The notes beneath the pieces are model-generated. The model was given only the letters and a program-made list of their open reading frames with translations. It did no database searches and was not told where the DNA came from. 62,582 nucleotides of DNA from Flavobacteriales bacterium. GTDB lineage: Bacteria; Bacteroidota; Bacteroidia; Flavobacteriales_D; Sanyastnellaceae. The DNA lies in contig JAQWTJ010000093.1 of NCBI GenBank assembly GCA_029242765.1, forward strand, positions 1 to 62,582, in the 5' to 3' direction. Made by a program: the position numbers and the translations under genes. Positions 33,202-41,127 of the stretch are shown here, piece by piece (position 1 is the stretch's first letter; every line of letters starts with the position of its first letter).

Positions 33202-33675
33202 TCAGCTGTTTGGGCCGAGCACCCTCCCAGTTAAAATCAAGGTCTGCGCTGATGGGGTGGCGTTGGTAACTACGCTTGCCGTTTCCGAAAACAATCCGGT
33301 TATACTTCTGGTTTTAAGTGATATAAGTATGGTTCCTTCATATCCAACTTCAACCGGGTTTCGAGGCCAATTTTTTACAGCTGTGCAGCCGCAACTCGTG
33401 CTCACTTGTGAAATGATCAGCGGAGCCTCTCCGATGTTCTTAAACACAAACGCGACTTCAATTAGCTCACCCTCAGCGAGCAGCCCCACGTCCACGCTGT
33501 CGCTTTCCCACAACACAACAGGCCCGTTCAACTCGTCCGCTGATGCTTCCGGACCTGCAATATGAATCAGTGAAGCGTCCACGCCTGCAGGTGCAGATTC
33601 GCAGCCAGAAAAAATCAAGGAAGCCGCAACAAAAAGAGCGGCAGCCGTCAACCCGGCAGTCAAATTTGGCATCAT
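33202..33675 (-). CDS. DUF1573 lipoprotein
   Basis: 157 residues. A signal sequence with lipobox ASLIFSGC (Cys24 or nearby) is followed by one DUF1573 (HYDIN-like) Ig domain: VAFVFKNIGEAPLIISQVSTSCGCTAV, with the conserved CGCT, and GYEGTILISL. It is an outer- or inner-membrane lipoprotein of unknown function that regularly sits between nusB and yajC in Bacteroidota. ATG 33675 overlaps the nusB stop by 4 bases; ATG 33672 directly follows and is equally possible. Confidence 0.9.
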   Translation of the reverse strand: MMPNLTAGLTAAALFVAASLIFSGCESAPAGVDASLIHIAGPEASADELNGPVVLWESDSVDVGLLAEGELIEVAFVFKNIGEAPLIISQVSTSCGCTAVKNWPRNPVEVGYEGTILISLKTRSITGLFSETASVVTNATPSAQTLILTGRVLGPNS

Positions 33676-34616
33676 TGGATCAAGCCGCGCCCAGTTTTGA
33701 CGATGGTGCCGTCCTCGCTCATGCTGGTGAACATGCGGTCCAGCACACCGTTGACGAAACCACCGCTTTTCTCGGTAGAGTAGTACTTGGCCAAGTCGAT
33801 GTACTCGTTGATCGTCACCTTCAGGGGAACTTGTGAAAACTCCCGAGCCTCGGCCAAGGCCATGCGCAAGATGAGTCGGTCCATCAAAGCGATGCGCTCG
33901 AATTCCCAATTGTCAGCAGCAGCCGAAATCAGCTTGTCATGCTCGGGGGCCCAGTTGAGCGTTTGGTCCAACAAGCGCGAAACAAACTTCTTGTCGTCCC
34001 CATCGTCCTTCCAAAGCTCTAGAATCTCGAAGTCCTCCATGTCCTCGGTGATGGTCTTGATGGTTTTGAGCACAATGGAACTGGCCAAGTCCAGGTCGTC
34101 TGCCCATAAAATGCTGTGCTCCTCGAACCAATCCTGAAGCATGTCATTGTTGACGATGGTCTTGCGGAAGACCCGGTTGAGTGCCTCGCGGTCGTAAATA
34201 AAGCCTGATTCGTCGCTTTCCATGTACTCGATGTACTCCGGCGCTTCAAGAAGTTCGCGAAAAACGTGCTTGACCACGTGAGCATTTTCACCCCAGGTGA
34301 TTTTGCGCTCTTTGGCCATTTTCTTGAGGTTTTCACTCTTGACCACCACGCGCAGCGGCCTGTTGTTGACAAACTTGGTGTTTGGGTTCAGCTCCTGTTC
34401 GGTGGGCATTTGCTTGTCTTGGCCGGCTTCGATGCGTGTGATGGCAGCGTCCTGTAGCTCGGAAATAAGCATCAGCAGCAAGAGGTACATGTCGTACATC
34501 TTTTCAATCGAATCGAAAAGCAGCTTTTGTGTCTGAGACGTGTCGCGGGTTTCGTCGCTGTAGTAAGCGTAGAGAGCGTGCAGGACTTTAATCCTGAGTT
34601 GGCGTCGATTGAGCAT
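33672..34616 (-). CDS. nusB: transcription antitermination factor NusB, long Bacteroidota form
   Basis: 314 residues. NusB joins NusE (S10) in the rRNA antitermination complex. The NusB core is C-terminal (about 180-305): VLKTITEDM, RLLDQTLNWAPEHDKLI, ERIALMDRLILRMALAE, VPLKVTINEYIDLAKYYSTEKSGGFVNGVLD. The start LNRRQLRIKVLHALYAYY is the other family signature. A long helical insertion between them is the known Bacteroidota arrangement. ATG 34616 is chosen because the signature begins there; the frame is open to 34682. First gene of the DUF1573-yajC-ybbR unit and divergent from the DUF4249 gene. Confidence 0.95.
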   Translation of the reverse strand: MLNRRQLRIKVLHALYAYYSDETRDTSQTQKLLFDSIEKMYDMYLLLLMLISELQDAAITRIEAGQDKQMPTEQELNPNTKFVNNRPLRVVVKSENLKKMAKERKITWGENAHVVKHVFRELLEAPEYIEYMESDESGFIYDREALNRVFRKTIVNNDMLQDWFEEHSILWADDLDLASSIVLKTIKTITEDMEDFEILELWKDDGDDKKFVSRLLDQTLNWAPEHDKLISAAADNWEFERIALMDRLILRMALAEAREFSQVPLKVTINEYIDLAKYYSTEKSGGFVNGVLDRMFTSMSEDGTIVKTGRGLIQ

Positions 34617-34692
34617 GAGAAGAGCGAAAAGGCGGACTGCAAATTGAATCATACAAGTTGACTTTGCCAAGCGTTCTCGCATCTGCTTGTCC

Positions 34693-34700
34693 TATTTTTG
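34693..34700 (+). promoter_or_regulatory. -7 box of the DUF4249 gene
   Basis: TATTTTTG is a perfect TAnnTTTG, 10 bases before ATG 34711. TTTG lies 26 bases upstream (34663-34666); no element at the usual 17-19 spacing was found. Confidence 0.45.
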
Positions 34701-34710
34701 AACACTTGAT

Positions 34711-35772
34711 ATGACAATTTCAATTAATCATCAACACAAGACGCTGTCATTCAGTTTATTAATTCCTAATTTACTGTTTTGCCTCTTGTTCTTTTTGACG
34801 TCTTGCACCACGGAAATCACGGTGGAGTTGCCGACTGCGCCTCGACAGCTTGTGGTGGAGGGACGAATTGCTACGGGCACCCCGCCGGTGGTGGCCATTT
34901 CATGGTCGCAGGGCTACTTTGAGACAATCGGTATGGAGTCCTTGGGCGCCCTGTATCGCGGCGGTGCCGAAGTCTGGATTGAGGTGCAGGCTACTGGCAG
35001 TCCTGATGAGCCCGAGGTTCGACCTTTGCTCGAGGTGTGCACCTCGGACATTCCGCCAGAGGCCTTGCCCGAGTTGGCGGCGGTGCTTGGTGTGCCAGTG
35101 GAGTTGCTGTTGACCATGGAATTGTGCTTCTACACGGCCTTGGATTGGATAGGGGAAACGGGCCATACGTATACGCTGCACGCGGTCTTGGACGAGGCCG
35201 AAGTCCGGGCCGCCACGCGGCTGCACGCGCCCGTCCCCTTAGATGAGGTGTGGTTTGAGGTTGAGCACGACGAAATCACGGGCACGATCACCGACTCGCT
35301 AGGATTTTTGCACGCCACGCTTACCGACCCCGATACCTTGGGCAACGCGTACCGTTGGGGCGCCCAACGCTTGAATCTCAGTCCAGAAGGCAGCCCTTTT
35401 GCTGGCCAGCCTCTCGATTCTGAAATCCTGTACCCTCTAGGTTCAGTCACCGATGACAGGATGTTCAACGGTGTCACCTTCGAATTTTGGTACTACCGTG
35501 CCGACTCGCCCGAGAACGCAGACATGGATTCCACTTCTTCCACAGGCAGCCACAACTTGACGGGCTACTTCAAGGTGGGGGACACGGTTTCGGTCGAGTG
35601 GTCACATATCGATTTGGGGGTCTTCCGCGCCATTGATTCCTACGAACTCCAGCTCGCCTCCCAGGCCAATCCCTTCGCCTCACCGGCTGATTTGAAGTCC
35701 AACGTAGAAGGCGGCTTGGGCATCTGGGCCGGCTATTCCACCACGTACGATACCGTCATCTGCACGCGTTAG
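34711..35772 (+). CDS. DUF4249 lipoprotein
   Basis: 353 residues. The signal sequence ends with the lipobox LLFFLTSC (Cys32). The mature N terminus TTEITVELPTAPRQLVVEGRI and the following A(S/W)Q..Y block are typical of DUF4249. Such lipoproteins usually accompany a TonB-dependent receptor and are thought to sit on the outer membrane; no receptor is near here. The product is rich in Asp, Glu and beta-strand patterns. The gene is 9 bases from the next one, so the two are cotranscribed, and its promoter region is shared divergently with nusB. Confidence 0.85.
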   Translation: MTISINHQHKTLSFSLLIPNLLFCLLFFLTSCTTEITVELPTAPRQLVVEGRIATGTPPVVAISWSQGYFETIGMESLGALYRGGAEVWIEVQATGSPDEPEVRPLLEVCTSDIPPEALPELAAVLGVPVELLLTMELCFYTALDWIGETGHTYTLHAVLDEAEVRAATRLHAPVPLDEVWFEVEHDEITGTITDSLGFLHATLTDPDTLGNAYRWGAQRLNLSPEGSPFAGQPLDSEILYPLGSVTDDRMFNGVTFEFWYYRADSPENADMDSTSSTGSHNLTGYFKVGDTVSVEWSHIDLGVFRAIDSYELQLASQANPFASPADLKSNVEGGLGIWAGYSTTYDTVICTR

Positions 35773-35781
35773 ACACTCGCT

Positions 35782-37401
35782 ATGAAACAATTTCATCTCT
35801 ACACCCTTGCCCTAGGCTGCGCTTGCTTGCTCCAAGCCTCCATAATTGCCACAGCTCAACCTTCAAATGCAGTAGAGGAGCATTTGGCACTCCCGCCTGA
35901 AATTTCGGCGCTCGATGTGTTTCGCGATGGGGCGTCAGTGGAATGGAAATCATTATCAGCTGATTATGCTGGCGATGTGGTGGTGGCTCGGACTTTTAGC
36001 CCGAGCGAACGACCACAGGTGACATGGGCCATAGGTCTCCAGCGCCCGCAATCGGTAGAAGCCGAGCCGCGCCCTGTGGATTGGTATTCTGAGGGTGATC
36101 GAGAGCAGTTCGAGGAATTAAAACTGCAGATTCAGGAGATCGAAGCGGACTTGGCTATGCAGAGTTCTCTAAAGGAATTGGCCGCTGAAGATTTGTTGCT
36201 TTTGAAGGCCAATCGCAGCATTTCTGGCACGAATGAACCATTGCTCACGGACGATCTAGACGACATGGCACTCTGGTATCATGATAAGGTAAAGGCCCTG
36301 CTTTTTCGCGGGCTGGAGCTCGATGAGGTGCTGGTGGATTTGCGCGATGAAATCCAAGAGTTGAAAAAGGCCCAGGCGCTCGTGTCTTCGCGCCGGGCAT
36401 GGGAATGGGTGGTGCATATTGCGCCCGATGCGCCTATGGCCCGAAACTCAATCGTATTGACGGCCCGCGTGGCCACTTCCCAATCGAGTTGGGCACCCCA
36501 GAGTAAGGCGGAGCTGACGGGGGATAAGCTCGTGTTGGAGCGCGTGGCGGCGATTCGTTTGAGGGTCCCTTTCACGGGCGCCCACGCCCCCGTTTTGCAC
36601 GATGCTGCGATGGGCACAAGCATCGCCCCGGCGACCGCCTCAACCTGGCGAATTTCTACCCGCGCAGCCTATCGGAACAAAGGCGCTCGCTCACAACACT
36701 CAGCGCAAGCTATGGGCGCGCCCTCCGCTGTGGCAAGCAGGGGTGATGGTGCTGAATCGCTTGACCTCGAGGCGGTGCCTTTCGAGTCGAGTTCGTCGCA
36801 TTCCCGGGCGAGCTATCATTTGAATGAGGCGCTTTCTTTGGATATGATGCAAACGGCGTATCGCAGCATTTCGGAAGTTCCCGTGCAATTTTCCGCCGTG
36901 CGCATCGCCACGCCGCGCGAGGCTGCAGGCGTGAGCATCCGACTGGGCGTGGACCGCGCGGCTTGGGGCACACTCTCGACCAATGCCGCAGTGGAGTGTA
37001 CAGTGGACGGCCGTTTTCACGGCAAGTCCTGGCCGGTGGCCGTCGGGGACTCTGTGTTCATAATGGTGGGGCTCGACCGCGCATGGACGGTGGACCGCTT
37101 GTTGGTCGAAACACTCAGTGGAACCAAAGGCATGGGGGTTCGCTCGGAGCGGCATTTGGCCTATCGACTCACCGTACGAAACAACAGCGACCGCACGGGG
37201 AAGGTGCTGCTTGAGGAGTCCATTCCTCTGGCGGCATCCGACGACATCAACATTGAAGTGCTGGGGCTTGACGGGGGCGCGCGTGACGCAGAAACGGGGG
37301 TGGTCAGTTGGGGCATCACGCTCGAACCGGGCGCCCATCGCACCGTGCAAATTTCCTACACGATTAACTATCCTCGAGGGAAGGTGCTGACGGGCATCTA
37401 A
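35782..37401 (+). CDS. exported DUF4139 (MuiA-like) protein
   Basis: 539 residues. A signal peptide ends SIIATAQPS (about 27). The N-terminal domain starts with PPEISALDVFRDGASVEW, as in DUF4140. A coiled coil lies near 108-150 and 185-215. A DUF4139 beta domain fills the C-terminal half (IRLRVPFTGAHAPVLHD, FSAVRIATPREAAGVSIRLGV, VEYRLTVRNNS-type stretch near 455, ending VQISYTINYPRGK). Proteins of this plan are called mucoidy inhibitor A-like; function unproven. The 3' end overlaps lpxB, tail to tail, by 38 bases. Confidence 0.82.
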   Translation: MKQFHLYTLALGCACLLQASIIATAQPSNAVEEHLALPPEISALDVFRDGASVEWKSLSADYAGDVVVARTFSPSERPQVTWAIGLQRPQSVEAEPRPVDWYSEGDREQFEELKLQIQEIEADLAMQSSLKELAAEDLLLLKANRSISGTNEPLLTDDLDDMALWYHDKVKALLFRGLELDEVLVDLRDEIQELKKAQALVSSRRAWEWVVHIAPDAPMARNSIVLTARVATSQSSWAPQSKAELTGDKLVLERVAAIRLRVPFTGAHAPVLHDAAMGTSIAPATASTWRISTRAAYRNKGARSQHSAQAMGAPSAVASRGDGAESLDLEAVPFESSSSHSRASYHLNEALSLDMMQTAYRSISEVPVQFSAVRIATPREAAGVSIRLGVDRAAWGTLSTNAAVECTVDGRFHGKSWPVAVGDSVFIMVGLDRAWTVDRLLVETLSGTKGMGVRSERHLAYRLTVRNNSDRTGKVLLEESIPLAASDDINIEVLGLDGGARDAETGVVSWGITLEPGAHRTVQISYTINYPRGKVLTGI

Positions 37402-38527
37402 GGATGCACTCGGCTACGCGGTCTGATGCGCCGGTGCCGCCCAAGTTGACTCTCAATTCAGCAAAGGCAGCGCGTTGTTGTGCCGCTTGCGTTCCATGGT
37501 TGAGAAGCCCGCGCATGTCGGTGCTCAGTTGACCGGCTGTGCAGTCGCCTTGAATGCGTTCAGGAACGGCCTTTCGGCCTAAAATCAAGTTGGTCAATCC
37601 GATGAATTCAACGCGCGCAAGCAGCCGCGCTATAAAGTAGGTTGGGGGTGAGGTGCGGTAGACAATGATGTGAGGCAAGCCGTGCAAGGCCGCCTCCAAG
37701 GTGGCTGTTCCGCTGGTGATCCAGCCTGCTTGGGCCTGTTGGAACAATGCGCGGGTTTGCCCGAACAAAACGGGAAGCTGCGTGGGGTAATCGGCCCGGG
37801 TTCGCCCCGGTGCGCCTGCCACGACGGCCTGATGATCTGGAAAGTCCGCTGCTGCTGCTTCCAACACTGGCATCATCCGTTGGATTTCCTGCGGCCGAGA
37901 TCCCGGCAACAAGGCGAGCAAGGGGCTGTCGCTCAGCCCTTGCGAGGTGCGCCACGATTTTGAGTTGTCCTCATGTTCGGGTAAGGTGTCCAGCAACGGA
38001 TGCCCCACAAATTCAACTTCGAATGGGGTGGTATCGCCTCCACCGCTGCTCGCAGCCCCGCCTATATGCTTGGCATAGACTTCTCGTTCAAAAGGGAGGA
38101 TGACATACAAGCGGTCGATCACGTCAGCTATTCTCGGAATGCGGCGCTTCTTCCAAGCCCACACTTGTGGCGAGATATAATGGTCGACTGGAATGCCCTG
38201 CGCCTTGCACCAAGCGGCCAAACGCAAATTGAACCCCGGATAATCTATCGTCAGGACGCGGTCGGGTTGAAATTCCAAAATGTCCTTCTTCACGCGCTGC
38301 ATCGTCCGGCGGATTGCGCGCAGGTTCACAAGCACTTCCCAAAACCCCATGAACGAGGCCTTGCGAATGTGTTCAACAAGTTGCACGCCGGCCGCCTCCA
38401 TAGCATCACCTCCCATTCCGCGCATCTCCACGCTAGCGCGCTGCTGTCGCAATGCCGAGGCCACTTGTCCGCCGTACACGTCGCCTGAAGCTTCACCGGC
38501 TGAGAAATATACTTTTTTGATGGCCAC
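37364..38527 (-). CDS. lpxB: lipid-A-disaccharide synthase
   Basis: 387 residues. LpxB joins UDP-2,3-diacylglucosamine and lipid X to form the lipid A disaccharide at the inner membrane. The GT19 features are visible: FSAGEASGDVYGGQV, GVQLVEHIRKASFMGFWEVL, TIDYPGFNLRLA, YISPQVWAWKKRRI, LLPGSRPQEIQRMMPVL and SGTATLEAALHGLPHIIVYR. The start codon is GTG at 38527 (no earlier or nearby in-frame ATG keeps the conserved N terminus), 4 bases after the membrane-protein stop. Its end overlaps the DUF4139 gene on the other strand. Confidence 0.97.
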   Translation of the reverse strand: MAIKKVYFSAGEASGDVYGGQVASALRQQRASVEMRGMGGDAMEAAGVQLVEHIRKASFMGFWEVLVNLRAIRRTMQRVKKDILEFQPDRVLTIDYPGFNLRLAAWCKAQGIPVDHYISPQVWAWKKRRIPRIADVIDRLYVILPFEREVYAKHIGGAASSGGGDTTPFEVEFVGHPLLDTLPEHEDNSKSWRTSQGLSDSPLLALLPGSRPQEIQRMMPVLEAAAADFPDHQAVVAGAPGRTRADYPTQLPVLFGQTRALFQQAQAGWITSGTATLEAALHGLPHIIVYRTSPPTYFIARLLARVEFIGLTNLILGRKAVPERIQGDCTAGQLSTDMRGLLNHGTQAAQQRAAFAELRVNLGGTGASDRVAECILRCPSAPSLEDS

Positions 38528-38531
38528 TTAA

Positions 38532-38843
38532 TCAGGATTGAAGCCAAATGACCAACGGCACGGATGAGATCAAAATAAGCATCACCCCGCGGGCGAAATG
38601 CAACTTGTCGCGTTTCCACGCCCATCTGAATAAAGGGACACAAAACAGAACGCTCAACGTGATGATGCGATCGCGGTACAGGTCTGAGCCGAGAAAGGCC
38701 ACGCGGTAGAAATAGTCAAAACTCTCGCCAACCCACGCCGCCCAAAAACAACCGAAGGCCAGAAATCCCAGCCCCGTAGCTGCAAGCCCCGCCAATACGC
38801 CGAAGCCAAATCGGTCGACCCTTCCGCGTTTCAAAGCTGTCAT
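38532..38843 (-). CDS. small membrane protein between surE and lpxB
   Basis: 103 residues with three hydrophobic segments (about 13-37, 59-73, 82-100) separated by basic and aromatic loops (GESFDYFYRVAFLGSDLYRDR). ATG 38843 is one base after the surE stop, and the stop is 4 bases before lpxB. From memory, a small membrane protein is often found between surE and lpxB in Flavobacteriia, so a link to lipid A or membrane work is possible but unproven. I do not recognise a named family. Confidence 0.75.
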   Translation of the reverse strand: MTALKRGRVDRFGFGVLAGLAATGLGFLAFGCFWAAWVGESFDYFYRVAFLGSDLYRDRIITLSVLFCVPLFRWAWKRDKLHFARGVMLILISSVPLVIWLQS

Positions 38844-38844
38844 T

Positions 38845-39639
38845 TCAAAGTCCCCATTGGTTGATTTGCCCGATGGCGTGGTGGGCGGTCATATCGAAGT
38901 GAATAGGCACCACGCTCACGTGGCCTGCCTCAAGCGCTGCAATGTCTGTGTCGGCCCCCTTGTCCGGGTTGTAGAATTCACCGCGCATCCAGTAATACGG
39001 ACGGCCATGCGGCGAATCTCGGCGATCAAAACTGTCTTTCCAGTACCCCATCGCTTGCCGGCAAATCTTGATGTCCCCCAAATCCGCCGGTCGTCCTACC
39101 GGAATGTTCACATTCAGACAAGTGCCTTCAGGCAGCCCGTGTTTCAGCACCTGTGATGCCAATTTCCTTGCAACCAGTCCCGCTGCTTCAAAATCGGCGT
39201 CCAATCGCTCGTCCATTAGTGAAAATCCGATGCTTGGAATCGACTCCACAGCGCCCTCCACGGCCGCGGACATGGTGCCCGAGTAAATGACATTAATCGA
39301 GGCGTTGCTGCCGTGGTTGATTCCACTGACCAAGAGGTCCGGCTTGCGGTGTAGCACCTCGGCGATGCCTAATTTCACGCAGTCCACGGGCGTGCCCGAA
39401 CAATCCCACGCACCTTGTACGCCCATCCCATAGTCGTGTGGTGAAAGCTGCAATATGTCCGTGAAGGTGACCGCGTGCCCCATGCCGGACATGTGCTTGT
39501 CAGGTGCAATCACCCACACATCGCCCAGCGGAAGCATTGCCTCAACAAGGGCTCGCAGCCCTGGCGCTGTGATGCCGTCGTCGTTCGTAATGAAGATTAG
39601 CGGCTGCTTGCCTGATATTGTTGCTCCAGATTCGCTCAT
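38845..39639 (-). CDS. surE: 5'/3'-nucleotidase SurE
   Basis: 264 residues. SurE is a metal-dependent phosphatase acting on nucleoside monophosphates, important in stationary phase. The metal-site motif FITNDDGITAPGL (about 16-28), SGINHGSNASINVIYSGTMSAAVEG and the PD(K)HMSGMGHAVTF block are present. ATG 39639 (MSESGATISG) overlaps the pepD stop by 4 bases; the open frame continues upstream to 39684 but is inside pepD. Confidence 0.97.
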   Translation of the reverse strand: MSESGATISGKQPLIFITNDDGITAPGLRALVEAMLPLGDVWVIAPDKHMSGMGHAVTFTDILQLSPHDYGMGVQGAWDCSGTPVDCVKLGIAEVLHRKPDLLVSGINHGSNASINVIYSGTMSAAVEGAVESIPSIGFSLMDERLDADFEAAGLVARKLASQVLKHGLPEGTCLNVNIPVGRPADLGDIKICRQAMGYWKDSFDRRDSPHGRPYYWMRGEFYNPDKGADTDIAALEAGHVSVVPIHFDMTAHHAIGQINQWGL

Positions 39640-41102
39640 TTGTTCGCCGGAATCTCCCCCAAGGCCTCCAAGAACCAACCCCAAAACTTCTGCACTGACG
39701 AAATCTGAACGCGCTCGTCAGGGGAGTGCGCGCCTCGGATATTTGGGCCGATGCTCGCCATGTCCAGCCCGGGGTATCGGTTTCCTAAGATCCCGCACTC
39801 CAAACCGGCGTGGCAGGCAAGAATCAATGGCTTTTCACCGAAACGCTTCTCGTACAAATCTGCGAGCATATCGACCGTGTCGCTCTTGGCGTTGGGCGCC
39901 CAACCGGGGTAGGAGCCGTCGGTCAAGGTCTCGAGCCCAGCCATCTCAAATCCAGCAGCAATGCGGCGTGCAAAGTCGTCCTTCTCTGAGTCGACCGAGC
40001 TTCGCGTCAAGCACAATACTGTTACGTTCCCGCCGCCCACTTCGATGCGGGCCAAGTTGTTCGACGTCTGAACCAGCCCTTCAATCTCGGGCGTCATCCG
40101 GTCCAACCCGTTCGGGCACACGTCTAGTGCCTGCAACAATCGATCGGCCTGGTCGCACGGCATCACGGCTGATGGCGTTTCCATGGCCTCGAATACGATA
40201 TTCAAATTGGGGTCCGTAAAATCGTATTCCGCTTCGATACTTTTCACCAGGTCGGCCAATGAGGACGTGCATTGTTCCGCTGTTCGGTCCACGGCCAGCT
40301 CAGCGTTTGCCTCACGCGGGATGGCGTTGCGCAAGCCGCCACCATCCAGCGCGCCAATCTCCACGGCGCCGCCACGACTCAACTCGCGGATGACGCGCAC
40401 CAACAATTTGTTTGCGTTGGCAATCCCTTTGTGGATGTCCATGCCCGAATGGCCGCCTGATCCGCCGTTGACCACCAGCCGTACACCATTGGACGCCCGG
40501 GGCGTGGCTTGATCATAGCTCGCTGTGAACGACAGGTCCACGCCGCCTGCACAGCCGATTCCTATCTCACGGTCGTCTTCCGTGTCGAGATTAAGCAAAA
40601 CCGTGCCTTTCAGCCAGTTCTTGCGCAGCTCCAAGGCGCCGGTCATTCCTGTTTCCTCGTCGATTGTAAAGAGGCACTCCAGCGCCGGGTGGGCGATGTC
40701 GGTTGACTCGAGCACCGCGAGCATGGCCGCAGCACCGATGCCATTGTCCGCTCCCAATGTGGTTCCGTCGGCCTTCACCCAATCGCTATTGTTCGGGTCG
40801 ATAAGCATCCGAATGCCTTCCGTGTCAAAATCGAACACCGTGTCGTTGTTTTTCTGACACACCATGTCGAGATGGCTTTGCAAAATCACCGTGGGCCGAT
40901 CCTCCATTCCAGCGGTTGCAGCCTTTCTCACCAAGACATTGCCAATTTCATCGCTCTCCACATCCATGCCCTGGTCGGCACAATGTTGGACGGTCCATGC
41001 ACGGATGCGTTCTTCCTTCTTAGAGGGACGGGGTACGGCGTTGAGATCGGCGAAACGGTTCCATAGTGCGGACGGTTCCAACGTGCGAATGGCATCTGAC
41101 AT
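39636..41102 (-). CDS. pepD: aminoacyl-histidine dipeptidase (M20)
   Basis: 488 residues of the PepD/peptidase M20 family, which cleaves Xaa-His dipeptides in the cytoplasm using two zinc ions. Seen: VILQSHLDMVCQK with metal-ligand His and catalytic Asp, GTTLGADNGIGAA, FTIDEETGMTGA with the catalytic Glu pair, LLNLDTEDDREIGIGCAGG and, near the end, HAGLECGILGNRYPGLDMASIGPNIRGAHSPDE. Length and motif order are normal. It is first of the pepD-surE-membrane protein-lpxB unit and lies 25 bases after the stop of the large secreted protein. Confidence 0.97.
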   Translation of the reverse strand: MSDAIRTLEPSALWNRFADLNAVPRPSKKEERIRAWTVQHCADQGMDVESDEIGNVLVRKAATAGMEDRPTVILQSHLDMVCQKNNDTVFDFDTEGIRMLIDPNNSDWVKADGTTLGADNGIGAAAMLAVLESTDIAHPALECLFTIDEETGMTGALELRKNWLKGTVLLNLDTEDDREIGIGCAGGVDLSFTASYDQATPRASNGVRLVVNGGSGGHSGMDIHKGIANANKLLVRVIRELSRGGAVEIGALDGGGLRNAIPREANAELAVDRTAEQCTSSLADLVKSIEAEYDFTDPNLNIVFEAMETPSAVMPCDQADRLLQALDVCPNGLDRMTPEIEGLVQTSNNLARIEVGGGNVTVLCLTRSSVDSEKDDFARRIAAGFEMAGLETLTDGSYPGWAPNAKSDTVDMLADLYEKRFGEKPLILACHAGLECGILGNRYPGLDMASIGPNIRGAHSPDERVQISSVQKFWGWFLEALGEIPANK

Positions 41103-41127
41103 GCCGCAAAAGTCGGTCTCAAGCCGG

